Shown: piece after piece, positions 35,450 to 48,400 of the stretch
How positions within the stretch are numbered: position 1 is the stretch's first letter
Layout of the letters: each line of letters starts with the position of its first letter
Source: Phoronis australis
Lineage: Eukaryota > Phoronida > Phoronidae
DNA length: 64,000 nt
Direction of reading: 5' to 3'
Assembly: GCA_002633005.1 (NCBI GenBank)
Contig: NMRA01000617.1
Coordinates: forward strand, 132,367-196,366
Position numbers and translations under genes: made by a program
The notes under the pieces: model-generated
Databases searched by the model: none
What the model was told of the DNA's origin: nothing
The model's input: only the letters and a program-made list of their open reading frames with translations

Positions 35450-36060
35450 ATGTTTTTACTTTTATATATTTATTTTCTTATATTGTTGAATCACTATTCT
35501 AGTCATCTGATTGCTCCAAATTTTGGTCTCCTTTTTCATCTCTGGAAACGAGCTTGCAACGCAAAATTTTTGTCTAGTTCAGTGCCGAACATATTTCACT
35601 CGTTGGATATGTTTATGTGTCAGCATTTGGACTTTTTCTACATTACACCTCCTTGGCCTGGTATCCAATTCTTATGTGCAGTGTTGTAGTCCACGGGCCT
35701 TGAGATTGGTCATCTTTTGGCACCCATAGGCTGATAATTGTCACGTGCCTTTAGAAATTTCTTTTTTTCTAACAGCCACGTGTTTCAATACTATTTCATT
35801 ATTCCTGCAATTCGGGCTTGCGAGTTTCTCTCTAACATGTTTCCCTCTCACTCCTCAAGGGTTTTTCTCGCCCTTCCGTGTTGCGGGTTTTACTGCTCAT
35901 CTTTCCAAAGACAAGGTTATTTTACTACTAAATATCTATTTTCTTTCACTGCTTTGTTGAACTATTCTAGGCACAATCAGAGACCTATTTACGCCAATCT
36001 TCGGAAACGAGCTTGCGACGCACGGTTTTTGACTCATGCAGTGTCGAGCATAAGAGTTAA
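35450..36060. repeat. Diverged tandem duplication, period about 460 bp
   Basis: The block with TATTTATTTTCTTATATTGT...CTATTCTAG, then GGAAACGAGCTTGCAACGCA and CAGTGCCGAACAT at about 35460-35591, recurs at about 35915-36051 (GGAAACGAGCTTGCGACGCA, CAGTGTCGAGCAT). The right unit ends about 170 bp before the first NTPDase exon. Confidence 0.7.
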
Positions 36061-36248
36061 ATGTTTTAAACGTATTAGTGACGACCAGGCTTTCTACTCT
36101 AAGAGTTTTTTCACTAGGCCTACGTTGTTGAAATAAATTAATGGACAAATGCGAACATACGAAGGAACGCATTCATTGGTGTTCTGGCGCTGCAGATGCT
36201 CATCTTGGGTATTTTTTCCAACAGGGCAAGGTCCGAGTTTCTCAGAGA

Positions 36249-36428
36249 ATGAAAGGTGCTACCGGTCCAGCCTTTTATGTGGTCAGTTTACAACTGTCAA
36301 TTGTACTGGTGGCGACCTCTCCTATTGAGAACTACGTGGCTCTGATTGACGCCGGAAGTTCCGGAAGTCGCATGCATGTGTTCAAATGGAAGCCACGACA
36401 CGTGGCTGATGGTAACGGAGTACCAGAC
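36249..36428 (+). CDS. ENTPD: NTPDase coding exon 1 (ACR1)
   Basis: Residues 1-60. The ATG at 36249 was chosen because it is followed by a hydrophobic stretch and then NYVALIDAGSSGSR. A strong acceptor (ATTTTTTCCAACAG, AG at 36223-36224) just upstream implies a preceding 5' UTR exon. The frame is open back to 36141, so an extended N terminus is possible but would bury the signal segment. Donor GAC|GTAAGA, phase 0. Confidence 0.85.
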
Positions 36429-39400
36429 GTAAGAGTTTCATCTCACACACTATTCAAATTATGTTTAGAAAACAACGCAAGAGCTTTGAAGCCAGCCTCG
36501 AACGGATTGTCATTCTGGGTGCATTGTGCTATCCAGTAATTATGGACCGTTCTAGCAGTGCTTTGGCAATACTCAAAAAACACCAGTTTTAATTTGTGTA
36601 TTTTAAAATACTCAAATACAGGTACGTAAAATGATAAGTGAAAGGGTCTTTTCGCGTCATACTGCGTCACCGCGAGAAAACAGAAAACAAAAACGACCGA
36701 TGGTATGCAGTTGATGTTACCAAAAATTGCCAGTAGAAACATTTGTCTGCCACTGCATGGTACACAGTATTCAATAAAACACCAACGTGAGCTGTGAAGA
36801 TTCTCGAGGTAAAGTATACGAGAATCTTTCATTACTCTAAGCAATTTATGACTGCAGTGTGGTAAGAGGGGTAAATTTACGGGTGTTGCTGTTCACGGCA
36901 GGCTAAATTTAAATCCTGCTTCGTACCCACTCTCATGCAAGTGCCTTTTGCAATACGAATTTAGAACAGTAGACTAACATTCTTTCTAGACCACAAGAAT
37001 TTGTTACCCAAAAGTTAGTAAGACAGGACTAGCGAACAGATTAATTAAAGTTGTTCGGATTACGTAAGGGCAATGCGAAAGTTAAGTCCTGACGCTACTG
37101 GTATAATTTACTCCAGCGCGGAGTTCTTCCCGCCATTTCGTGCACGTTGTGTCATCGGCTACTCATTGTACAACTTTTAAGAAAACGACGTACTTTTGAA
37201 ATCACGTAACTTTATACAAATTGACCAAAATTGTTCCCGATGGATATTATGGCAAATCTCATACCTATCCTGCAGTTTTCGCAAATTTGTCAAGTACATT
37301 TTGGGTGCTCCCAACTGCTAAGGAAGGACGAGGCTTAAGAAGTGTTATAAATTTGGGAGGCTTTTTCAATAGGCCTTCAATTCAGGGGTAATAATAATTT
37401 TCATTGTAGCCATTATCCAATGCCGTGATTCAGTGTCAATTTCAAATCTCCATTTCAAGTGTACTCGATTTTTAGCAATGAAAACATTCCCCACGACTGG
37501 ACACGGGCCACTTAACTTCCAGAGAGAAAAATTTACAACTGGAGTCCCTTTACCACGGAAGACCTCACAAGTCTTCGTGAGACATCGCTATGCAGTAAGG
37601 AGTCTTGGCAATTACGTCATTGGGCAAAGGTCACAATTCGAGAGTCTGATTCTGACCTTATCACTGAGTCAATGAAATCTGACACCTGAAAAGGCATAAC
37701 GGACAGAAAGTACACTATATGGGGTTTCTCAAAGGTGAAGAAATTCAACAAAACCATGTCGTTTCACCTTGGTACGTTCACCGGAAAAATGAGATCCCAA
37801 AATGACCAAAAAAGTGCGATTTTGGCCCCTTTACACCTAAAATCACAACTTACTCGGTGCGAGAGTGGAAACTATAATCCGAATGTTCTTTCACTCTCGA
37901 TTCCAGAAATTAAGGTTAAAATATGTCATTACGAACAAGATTTTTGACAATTTCCTCTTGTCTGAATGGTACCTCAATTCGCGTTGAACAATTCCATACT
38001 GAACAAGAATGTGCTCTCCAAATGCTGGCACTTCCACATCCGAGTAGATGAGCAGAGGCCAAATTTCTGTGCTCAGTTTACTCGAAACAACTTCAAGGAT
38101 CTACTGAATACCATTCGTAGCAATTACTTCCCATTTAGTCTACAAACCTAACCCACACCAAAAGCTCTTCATTTTTGTGGTACCAACAAAGCCCAAACCG
38201 TGACCATCAATACCCAGAAGTGCGCCATGTTGGAGGACAAGCAATCATGGCGGTGGTCAAGGATAGCTAGGCAAGTTATCGTGAGATGTTAGCGCTGCTA
38301 GTGATTGGCTTACGTACGACCACTACTGACATTTATCGGGGGCATTAAAACACATAAAGCTCCGACATTGGAACGGCGGGGAAAATCGAGACGGTGAAAA
38401 ATAGAAATGGGGGAACAAAGACACGGGGAACATATTGGTTTTAGATCGATGATTTTGCCGTGCTGAACATCCAAGCTTAAAAAATTTCAACTCAAGTGAT
38501 CAATTAATTTGTGAAATAAACTCATAATAATAGATCCAGAAACCCTCAGTATTCCAATTCCAAAAGTTTACACCGATTTCAACTACATTTTCATACTCCA
38601 CGGAACGTTTGCTTTCGACCTTGAGTTCAAAACCTACGCCACGCAAAATAGAAGTACCGGCAATTGATCAATTTTGCTGCATTGCGCCAATAAAATAGGC
38701 CCAATAAAGAGGTGTGAAAGTTGTTTTTATGTGAAAATAAAGTCAAACTTCTGGACTCCGGATGAAGAACTTTTAGTTTTTCGCCAAGTCTTTTTGTAAA
38801 TTTCTTTAAATGAAAATAAAAATTCTCCGTCCGGTTTTGAGAGCCCCAACCTACTTCTAAATAATGCAACAATGGTTATACAAATGTAACTAAAGTGCGG
38901 GTGCAAAGATAAAACAGTGAAATAATTAGAATATTCCCTATGTTTTAGCACAAAAACCTAAAAATTGTTCAACTTTGTTTTTTATAACTGTTACAATGTT
39001 TATCAAAATGTAGCACAGTTAAATCTTAACCGATAACAAACTAGTCGGTTGAACTTGTCGTTCAGTTCAGCAAAAGTTGGAATCTTGTAGTTGCCGCAAT
39101 TGTGAGCCCTTTATCATAATTCAACAAATAACATCTGCATGACTAAATTCAGGTGAAAAATATTGAATCGTACAGAATAGTAGGTAAAATATACATCTCA
39201 CTAAATTTCACAGTAAAATAATTTATAGTGGTTTTAAACTCGTAACTTATGCCACGACTGTTGTCCTAAATGGCCGACCCGGTCCAAACAAATTACCCAA
39301 ATTTCGCCACAAAGTTGCAATATTTCTTTACTGCGTAACCCGATTTTGCTATATCTCTCCTATGATATTGAAGAATTTCTTCAAAATGAAAAAATAATGG

Positions 39401-42400
39401 GTTCGAGAACTATTCCTTCTTTTCCCGTAATGGTTATCACACCTGCTCAAGCAGCTAACTATTGCACAAATATTCACCATGTTTATTCTGAGTAAACTCT
39501 GACGAGGATTCAGCTAAGAAATGTTTCACGATTCCATAACTTACTGAAAAGTTTGTCCTCTAACATGGCGCCTTGATATGATTGAAGGCGCAATTGACCT
39601 GACAGCTTAACTGACCAATCAGAATGCAACTTTCTTGACACACCTTCATCTGCGTATCGAAGCTGCCATTTTACCCGACAAACAGCACGTTGTAGGTGAC
39701 ATTTCAAAAGGAGGCGGAGCTTGCGATAGATCAGTTAGCAAAGCACGTGATGACTACTGCTATTCACACGGGTGTCTTACTAGGTCTTAAGAGCTCAGGA
39801 GACAGCACCACCGCATTAACTGCACCCAGTAGAAACGGTGGCCATCCCATAGGCCCTCAACACGCCGGATGAAGCTTTTCGGCGAATTATGCCTTACTCT
39901 GATCAAACCACACAAGTCGTGTTGCTATATTTCTTTCTACGCGCCTTCGCCAAAAGGATTTTTTATATTATACTACAGCAAATTTCAGTCGTAAAAATGT
40001 CAATTTCTCCTAATCAAGACTCAAATGGCTAAACCGATCACCGCCATCTTGAGGCTCTGGGACGAGGCTGTTTGGTGTACAAGCGTTCAGCGCCACCTAC
40101 TACAGGTCTCGTGTAATGCGGACGGGAGGTTTCAACCTACTGGTATAAAAGGTGTTTTAACACCTTTCCACCCATTATGATATCGGTAAATGTCCACTGC
40201 TGTGAGGTGGGATGTCCTAATGTCTTACGAAAAAACCCAAACCCTTTGAAATATCAAGGACATCGTGTTTCATACATTTCCCATTGCGAACAAACATCGA
40301 CAAAACCGACGGCTGCGGCTGATAACGCGGCAGAATTTCGATCCCAGCTGGTGCCTAAAAGCAAGCTCAGATAAAAACGTGAACTTAAACTAACCAAAAA
40401 AATGGATAGGGATGACTTTGGAATTTATTATGCTGCTTTTGTAGAGATGTAGTATTTGATTTTCTACTTATTCACCAAATTTGAGTCGGGATCAATTGGA
40501 AGTCACTTTCGTGCTCTCATTATTCTAGAGAGCGCACATATGAAAAATCCCCTGTTATTTGCAAACGTATTATCCTATACTTAGATTACAGAGATTGGAA
40601 ACGAAAAGAAGAAGCCTGGTCTCAGTTCACTCGCCGGCAACTTAAAGGGGGTTGAGGAACACCTGATGTCTCTGGTAGAGTTCGCAAAAAAGAAAGTGCC
40701 AGATTCCCGCCAAGCTGATACTCCAATATATCTAATGGCTACAGCAGGTTCGTGCATTTGTTAATAGTTTAATATTTTTCGACCATTTCCCAAAATGGAT
40801 TACACAAGAAATATAAATGCAAGAACCTTTTTTCGTTCAAGCCACTCTAATATCACGTGAACTGTAAATAGTCAAGGATCAGATTTATTATCTACCTGTG
40901 ATTGGAATTTTCCCTCTCAGACATTGTCTCGGAATTTAAAATATGCAGGTTCTACCCATTTTGAGCAACAGAACCTCCAAAGGCTACTGTCTAACACAAT
41001 TCATGTTACAGTGTCTATTTTCCCTGAGGACACTATGCCGGAGACACTTGGCGACTGCCGGGCAGTGGCATCGTTGTTGAATATCGGGTATGACGGAGAG
41101 CCCAATTACACAGATGTACTAAGTACAGGCCTTTGCAACACCAGTACAAAGGATGTGCCATCCATTTTCGTCATGGTCAGAGCACGAATTCAGAAAAGAG
41201 CGTCTCTTCTGTCCCAGCTATCCGTAGCAATGCTCGAGTACGCCAATGCGATCTCTGTTTGGCAACCTGGGAAAATCCCAAGTCGCCACGACGTAGCCAC
41301 TCCGAGTATCAAAGTCAGACAATAATTCCCCCGAAATTCGTTTCAAAGTTTGTGTTTGATTCCAAACTTTAAATTACTAACAGTTTTCGTAGATTTGATA
41401 GCTTTGGTTCACAATTGCTCCGTTTATTTCGTGAAATCACAACATTCAGCACGCATCAACCACGTGCTGAAATTACAACAGCGAACAGACGGAAGTCGGA
41501 ATTACTCGGCAAAAATCAGGCAAGTCCGGTGAAACAAGCGCTTCCAGTGTATGCAATCCACTGCGTTCTATCTTCATTGGCAAGAGGGAATTGAGTTAGA
41601 GATTGAATGAGATATATTTTTACGGGAAGAATTTGAAGAGTTATGCGTAAGTTTTATCAAACGACAAGACACATTTTTTTCCTTTCAGTCGACAATTTCG
41701 ACGTCAGTTTTGGAGACCTCAGATTTCCTTTGGCGACCACCTGAGATTTTCGCTAAGTCGCCAAATGCGATTTAGCGTCAAGCTAAGTGTCGGGCACTGC
41801 GTAGATTGCTTTTGATCAGAAAGTCATAACACAATAGACTATTTGAGAGTCAGCCCCCTAGTTCAACCTCCGAGGAAGTTGAGGGGCATTGGCCTCACAG
41901 ATATTAGATAAAATTAAAGAAAAGAGAAAACACGTGACTTAAGAAAATCGAAGTATTTTTAACAAAATAGCTCCAAACGACTGCTGAAGTGTTTTCTGAG
42001 CCAAATTGTATGATTTTGTTCAACTTTGCGCATTTTAATCATGCTTCTTTAACGCAAATTATGTCACTACAAGTTGTACGGTAACTGTTGGTGATTCTAC
42101 CTCATAGGTCTACGACTTGTGGCGTACCAGAAGCGGAAGCAAATTTTTGCCGCAGTACACACGAGCTTTGAAAAGAAGGATTCTTGCCCGTTCAAATACC
42201 ACCGGTCCAACTCTCGTATTCTCTCCGGAGAAGAAGAAGGTGTTTTCAGCTGGATCAGCGCCAATTTCCTTCTGGGGAGATTGACCAACACTAAGTAATG
42301 ACTAATGTGCTGGTGTCAGTGCAATTGTTAAGACCCTCCGGAACACTATGACGTACTACTAAATACTCAAGGGTTGATGATGACTCTCCGGGTGTTGCTA

Positions 42401-45400
42401 TGGGAATGCAGTTCATTAGGAACACTTCGGGCATTTTCGTTGCCTCAAATTCTCCGTGTTTCACATCTGCGCATGTGCAGACTGAAGTCATACTGCAAAT
42501 TATGTAACTCTCTAACTGGGCAATGATTGTCCTTAGGTGGCACTGAACAGTTAGGCTGCGGCCGCGGCCAATTTGCACTGCCAACATCTTAAAACTTTGG
42601 GGTAGGCCAAGTTTGACGTAGCCCTCAAACAAGCCAGATTTGCATAAAAAAATGTTGGTTGGCAGTACTTTTGTACCACATTTTTGGAATTGGTAGAAAA
42701 TTTGCTTTCGCAATCTAATGTTGGCTTTAGTCGAGCATCGACAGGGAAGTTGTGATTTTAGGGTGAAAAGTGCCGATTTTGCATTTTTTGCCCTTATTTT
42801 TCTTAGTTCAGCTTGGTTTCCAATGGGAGTGAAAGGGTCAAAAATACAAGAGAGTACAAAGTTTCTGTGCTCATCTGTAGAGCTTTTGTTATAAAATGAC
42901 TCAAAACTTTTCTTTATTTGCATGCAGTTTTTGACAGAGTGAAGAAAGGGTGAAGAGACCATTGACGTGTGTTCTGATAGGCAAATCACTATGAGAACTG
43001 TTTAGTGCCTCCTTACAACAGAAGTTAGCACATGCGCAGATGTGAGACACATCCGAGAGAAATATTTTTTGATTTCAAAAATACCCGGGGTGTAACAAAT
43101 GCGTTCAACAACATTCATGTAGCAGTTGTGGTCATTAGACTTCCGAATGGTCTTATGTGAGATTGCATGTTTTCGGAGGCTGACAAATCTTCAGGGCAAA
43201 ACAAATTTAAAGAGTATAACATGCTAAAAATAGGAGGTCCACCTAGGCCATTGAACAGTCGTGACGAGAAAAGCAGGTAAAGAAGACTCATATTAGAATT
43301 TCTTGTTCGGCAAATTCGAACAAAATGACACGCATATCCCAACGTAATGGACATTTTGCATCTTCAGTTATTTTAAATAGCTGTCAAGTTGCACCTCCCA
43401 GTACATTAAATACGACAATGTTTTTAATACAAGAGCCAAAAACATTTACTACACACGAAAAAAACCTTGCCACTCTCCGCAGAAAACTTACGACTCATTG
43501 TAATATTGACTTGAACGACAACATACAAAATCCTTTTTACTGGGACTGAACTACAGCCACACAGGAAGACTTGCCAAGCACCACGGATTTTCATACAAAA
43601 ACTGTGAATGGAATTTCTTTCACAGAAAGTGGAAGGGGTTCTGCTCCTATAATTAAGACTCCTCTCCGGTGTGGAAAGTGTTTTGAGGCCCGTAGCAAGG
43701 GTTCCGCCCCCGAGGAAATGCTGTTGCTTCGAGACAATTCAATGGTTCACACGGCACAGCTGACTATGTATGAACCAGTCAAATGAAGTTTTGAACTTTT
43801 GCCTCGTGCTCCGCATTTGCCAGATCTGCTCCGTTAAACTAAGTTATTTCCAAAATTGAAATTCTACCGTGTGGTCACCGTTGCCATAGCGATGATGACG
43901 CCGTTACGTACTGTTGAGAGACATAGGGGCTCTTTCGCCAAGGGATCGCAAATCTTGACAAACGAAGGACCAAGAGTAGTGAAGTTAGGACAGATTATGT
44001 TGAAAAATAAACATCTTGTGTTGTTTTCTGGGTGAGACCGGCAACTTATTGAATGGCACTAGTATTAAAGATTAACAATTACGTCAAGCTTTTTGAATGA
44101 CCCAGGCATAGTATAATAGATTAAAATTCATTACTTCTATACCTTTTATTTCGGACTACTTTATGTTTTTACTCATACGTTCCAATATCAAATCCCCAAA
44201 ACTTCTGTTAAGTAATTAACTTATGTAACGCGAACAGTCAATGTTTTGATTTCTTTTTTATAAAAACATGTTGAGTTCCCCATAATGCCTCGATTATGTA
44301 GTTATTTTGGTCAAAAGTCATTAGAATATGCATCACCACATCCGGCATCCCGGCCACGTCAAAATCAACGGACATGTTGTCGGCTCGAAATTCCCCTTGC
44401 TGTTCATGGGTGGCAGGTTTGTAGAATTTGTTTGAGAATCTTAAAAGGGGTTCGTATTTGGGGCTCCGTGGAGAAATGGGTGGAATTTAGCTTTCCCAAA
44501 AATATTCATGATAAGAAATGAAAGTCATTGATATTATTATAGCACAGCACAATTGCGTCACGGCGTGTTACAACATGTTCATTTTGGTTCGCTTTATTAC
44601 AGCAAAAACACGAAGACTGTTGGGGTACTCGAAATGGGTGGAGCTTCGACTCAGATTGCATTTATTCCCGAAGGCCAGATCCTCGCTGACAAGTACCCGG
44701 TTAGAGTTGGAGCGCGAGTCTATTCACTATACGCTCACAGCTACTTGTACTACGGCCAAGATTATACTATTAGACGAGTAAAGGAGGTCTTGGTCAAAAG
44801 GAATAAACAAAATACAACGCTTGAAAACCCGTGTTTGTTCACAGGTGTGCCAACACATTTTTATAGTTTCTTGTGATGCGCAGTTCCAAGGAGACAATGC
44901 AGTCTTCCTACTTTACGAAGCGCCCCGGGGATCTTGATGTGGCGTTTGTGTGTGATGTTCTCGCAAACGGTATTTCATTTCTTTTACTTGAAAGTTTTGC
45001 ACTTAAAAGTACTTTTCTCGTGATCCACAGTTTTTACTCTCTGGCAGTACGTAAGGGTGAGTACGTGCTTCCTGCATTATTTAAATCAGTTTTTGGCCAT
45101 AGTAAGATTAAAAACCGCACGATCGCCGCACAAATAAATAGTTCATGTTCAATCAACGTTTCGTCTATTCATTAAGGCCCTTTCATATTGACTTAACTCC
45201 GGTCTGAGCGGAGCGTCGACGTAAACAGCGCAGTTAACTGGACCGTTCATACTGGCTTCGGTAGTTAATGACCATCGAAGTAAAGGGATGGTGACGCTGA
45301 CGTCATCGAAGTTATCGCAAGGTAGCGCTGCAGGCTAAGATTGTTTTCAATGTGACAATTTGGGAACATTTAAATGTGCTAAATGACATTAAACTCATTT

Positions 45401-48400
45401 TTAAATCGATTGCTTATCATTAGATCACAAAATAAGTAGTTATTAGTGACGGCACTACTTTCTAACTGTTGACGATAACAGTGGCACCTGGCGATAACTT
45501 CGATTGGACCGGAGTTAAGAGTTCATACTGCACCGCAGCGTCGACGCTGCGGTCTTAAATCCTCCTGTTAACTGCGATGTTAACTGGAGCTGTTAACTGC
45601 GATCCAGGACCGGAGTTCAGCGTTCATACTGACCGCAACTCCCCAAACCACCGACGCGTCGACGTTAGTATGATTTTTTGTACATAGGAATAGCAAAGAA
45701 ATGACGCAGTTTTGGAGAACATAAATTTATCGGGCTTTGCGACTGGAAACTCAAAAAACGTAGAAAAACGCAACAACAATTAACATTCTTCCCCACGATA
45801 ATCAACAATGCATTTATTTTGGTTTGGAGACTTCGCTATTTTTCGTCATCTCTTTTGAATTTAAACCAGTAATCTTGTTCCAAGTCAATAAATAGCGCAG
45901 TTACTGTCATTTGAAGTGCAAACATTTTTGCGACACCAAGTAAATGTGATTTCTGTGCGTGGAAAGAACTAATAATTCGTAAATTCGTAATTGCTTGAGG
46001 CTAATCTCTACAAGTTGGCATGTTAAACCTTGTGTTGAGCAGTAACGAATGATCAATTTTTCACAAGACCAATAATCATTTCTCACCTGATTGTGGAAAA
46101 GTTTGAGACCAGTTTTATAGCGCTAAGCACTCAAAGCCAAGAGTTAGTTTCTTCAACGGAAGGCGTATTTAAAGCTGCTTTTAAGTGGCTTACTTTATTC
46201 ATTTTTAAGAGCTAAATACGAAGGAAATTCAGTTTCAACGTTCACGGTCGACCCTGTTTTGTAGGAGATACTGTTCAAGAAAACGTCAACGGGAGGGACA
46301 TCACATTCCAGGGGACATCAGATTACGACGGTTGTGCTGCCATCATTCGACAATTCATTTATAAAGTCCCACCAGAGCAGTGTTACCCGTTCCCGTGTAC
46401 CATAGGCAACACTTACCAACCCCCACTAGGTAAGTTGCAGGATTCTGTAGTCGCGAACCCAAACAATATTAGTGCTTGATTCTGGTGTAGATGTCTGCCC
46501 TCTGGTTCTTTATTTATCAATCAATGATGAGGCCAACGCGTTTATTTTAAATAGTCGAACAGAAAAAGCATGCTTTAACGACCTTAACCGTCTTAATTTG
46601 AGTTATAATCGAGATGATAACTAACGCGAAATAAAGGCTGTGATCACCACGACTATTGTTTGACCATCTCATTTCGTTTAGTACAGTACAACTGTGCACT
46701 CTATTTTCATATCTCTTTGTGATTACACAGNCGATAAGTCAACTTCGAGAAGGGCGACTCGGAGATTGAACATAGGGAGTCTGGGCTCATCAGCCATGGA
46801 AGACAACCACTCTAGAAGAAGAACATTCCGAAATAAAAGCATGAGCTGCCACGAAAATGGAGCATGTTGGCTTAGGACAGCGGGAAGACCTCCTGTACTT
46901 GTATCGCCGATCGTGCAGAAGAGAACGAGACATGCACACATTCTACCCAACATGGCCATACAAACTGATATTTGACGGTATGGTGCTCCCGTGTTTCGCC
47001 AGGCGGTGACAGTCTCGAAAGGACCCACCTTTAGCCACTGGTGAGGTGAATCAGAAAGTCAACCGAAGGCAGCAATATTCAATTCTAGCCAATCGACCAA
47101 GTCAATTGGAAACGTCATTTGCTTCGCTTGTCTTCGCACAGTGGAATGCTGGTGGCCTTCGCAACGAGAAACCCGATCTTGAAGACTTCGTCAGAAGAGA
47201 GTATTAAAATGCACATCATCTGTATCCCGGAGACACATCTTACAGATACCCATTGCTTTTCCACCAAAGGATACGAGCTCTTCCAACATGGCAGAATCAG
47301 TGGTTCCAAGGGAGGTATTCTCAGCGTTGTACGGAACAGCATCCCAGCGACAGAGATTGGGAGGCAGTGAAAAACAATGAATTTATTGCAGTAAAAGCAG
47401 TATTCCAAGGGAGAGAAATCATCACCAATTTCTACTGCCCACCTGACAAATACCTACGACTACATACTCTTCCCCTGTCTAATCAAGACTTACTCTTACT
47501 TGGTGACTTTAACAACCACTCACCAAGCTGGGATATATCAACACCTGAACTGTAGATGAGAGCAAATTGAAGATTTTATGATCGACAGCAGTCTCATCCT
47601 CATCAACAAGCCAGGCGACAAGTTGGTTTGCTTGTTCCGAGCTTGGAAGACAACAGGTACAAAAGACCTTGCCATAGTCACGGAGGACATCCAAAAGGAA
47701 TGTTGTAAACCATTTAGGTGGGAGCGACCACCCACCCGTCCTGTTGAAGCTATCATTACTAGAACAACAGTCTCTCAAAAGAAAATACCATAGCTGGAAC
47801 TATAAAAAGGCAAAAAGAACAGTTTAAAAAACTGACCGACATTCTCTGTAGAAAACTCACAAGGCAGGACATCAACATCAATGTTATACGGATTTCTGAC
47901 TGCATACTTCAAGCAGCACGGCAGAGCATTCCAAGAGGAAGAAGAAAAGACTACAAACCATACTGGAGTGACCATCTTCAAAATCTTTATGACCAGCTAA
48001 CAGAATAATTTGAAAAAGACCCAATCACAAAAAAACACAACAACCTACGCCAAATCAAAAACTGCATTTGATGCGGAAAGACGATAGAAATCCCCAAATC
48101 TTGGCACGAGAAGACAAGCTCGTGGACACAGAGCAGCTACGGAAGCTCGCAATGACCCTGAACGACGACCACCAGTGCACTCCAAGATCAACACTCTTGA
48201 AAGAGAACGGAGAGATTTTCAAAGAGAAAAGAGAATGATGCTTTCCTGTTCGCAAAAAGTTTTAGAGAAGACAGCTTTTTGGATGAAAGAAAATAGAAGT
48301 ACGAACAAAGAACAAGAAGGAGGTAAGAAAGAAGTAGCAAATACATCTGCCTTCATGACTGACGACTTCGCCATCCACGATCTTAACGCTTCCATCAGAC

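Noticed and set aside
40924-41325. 133-codon plus-strand open frame in NTPDase intron 2
   Set aside because: Flanking exons join in phase without it and no known domain is visible.
42291-42989. 232-codon minus-strand open frame
   Set aside because: It crosses the 45-bp repeat and the dispersed repeat at 42747-42797, overlaps the end of a real NTPDase exon, and has no family motif.
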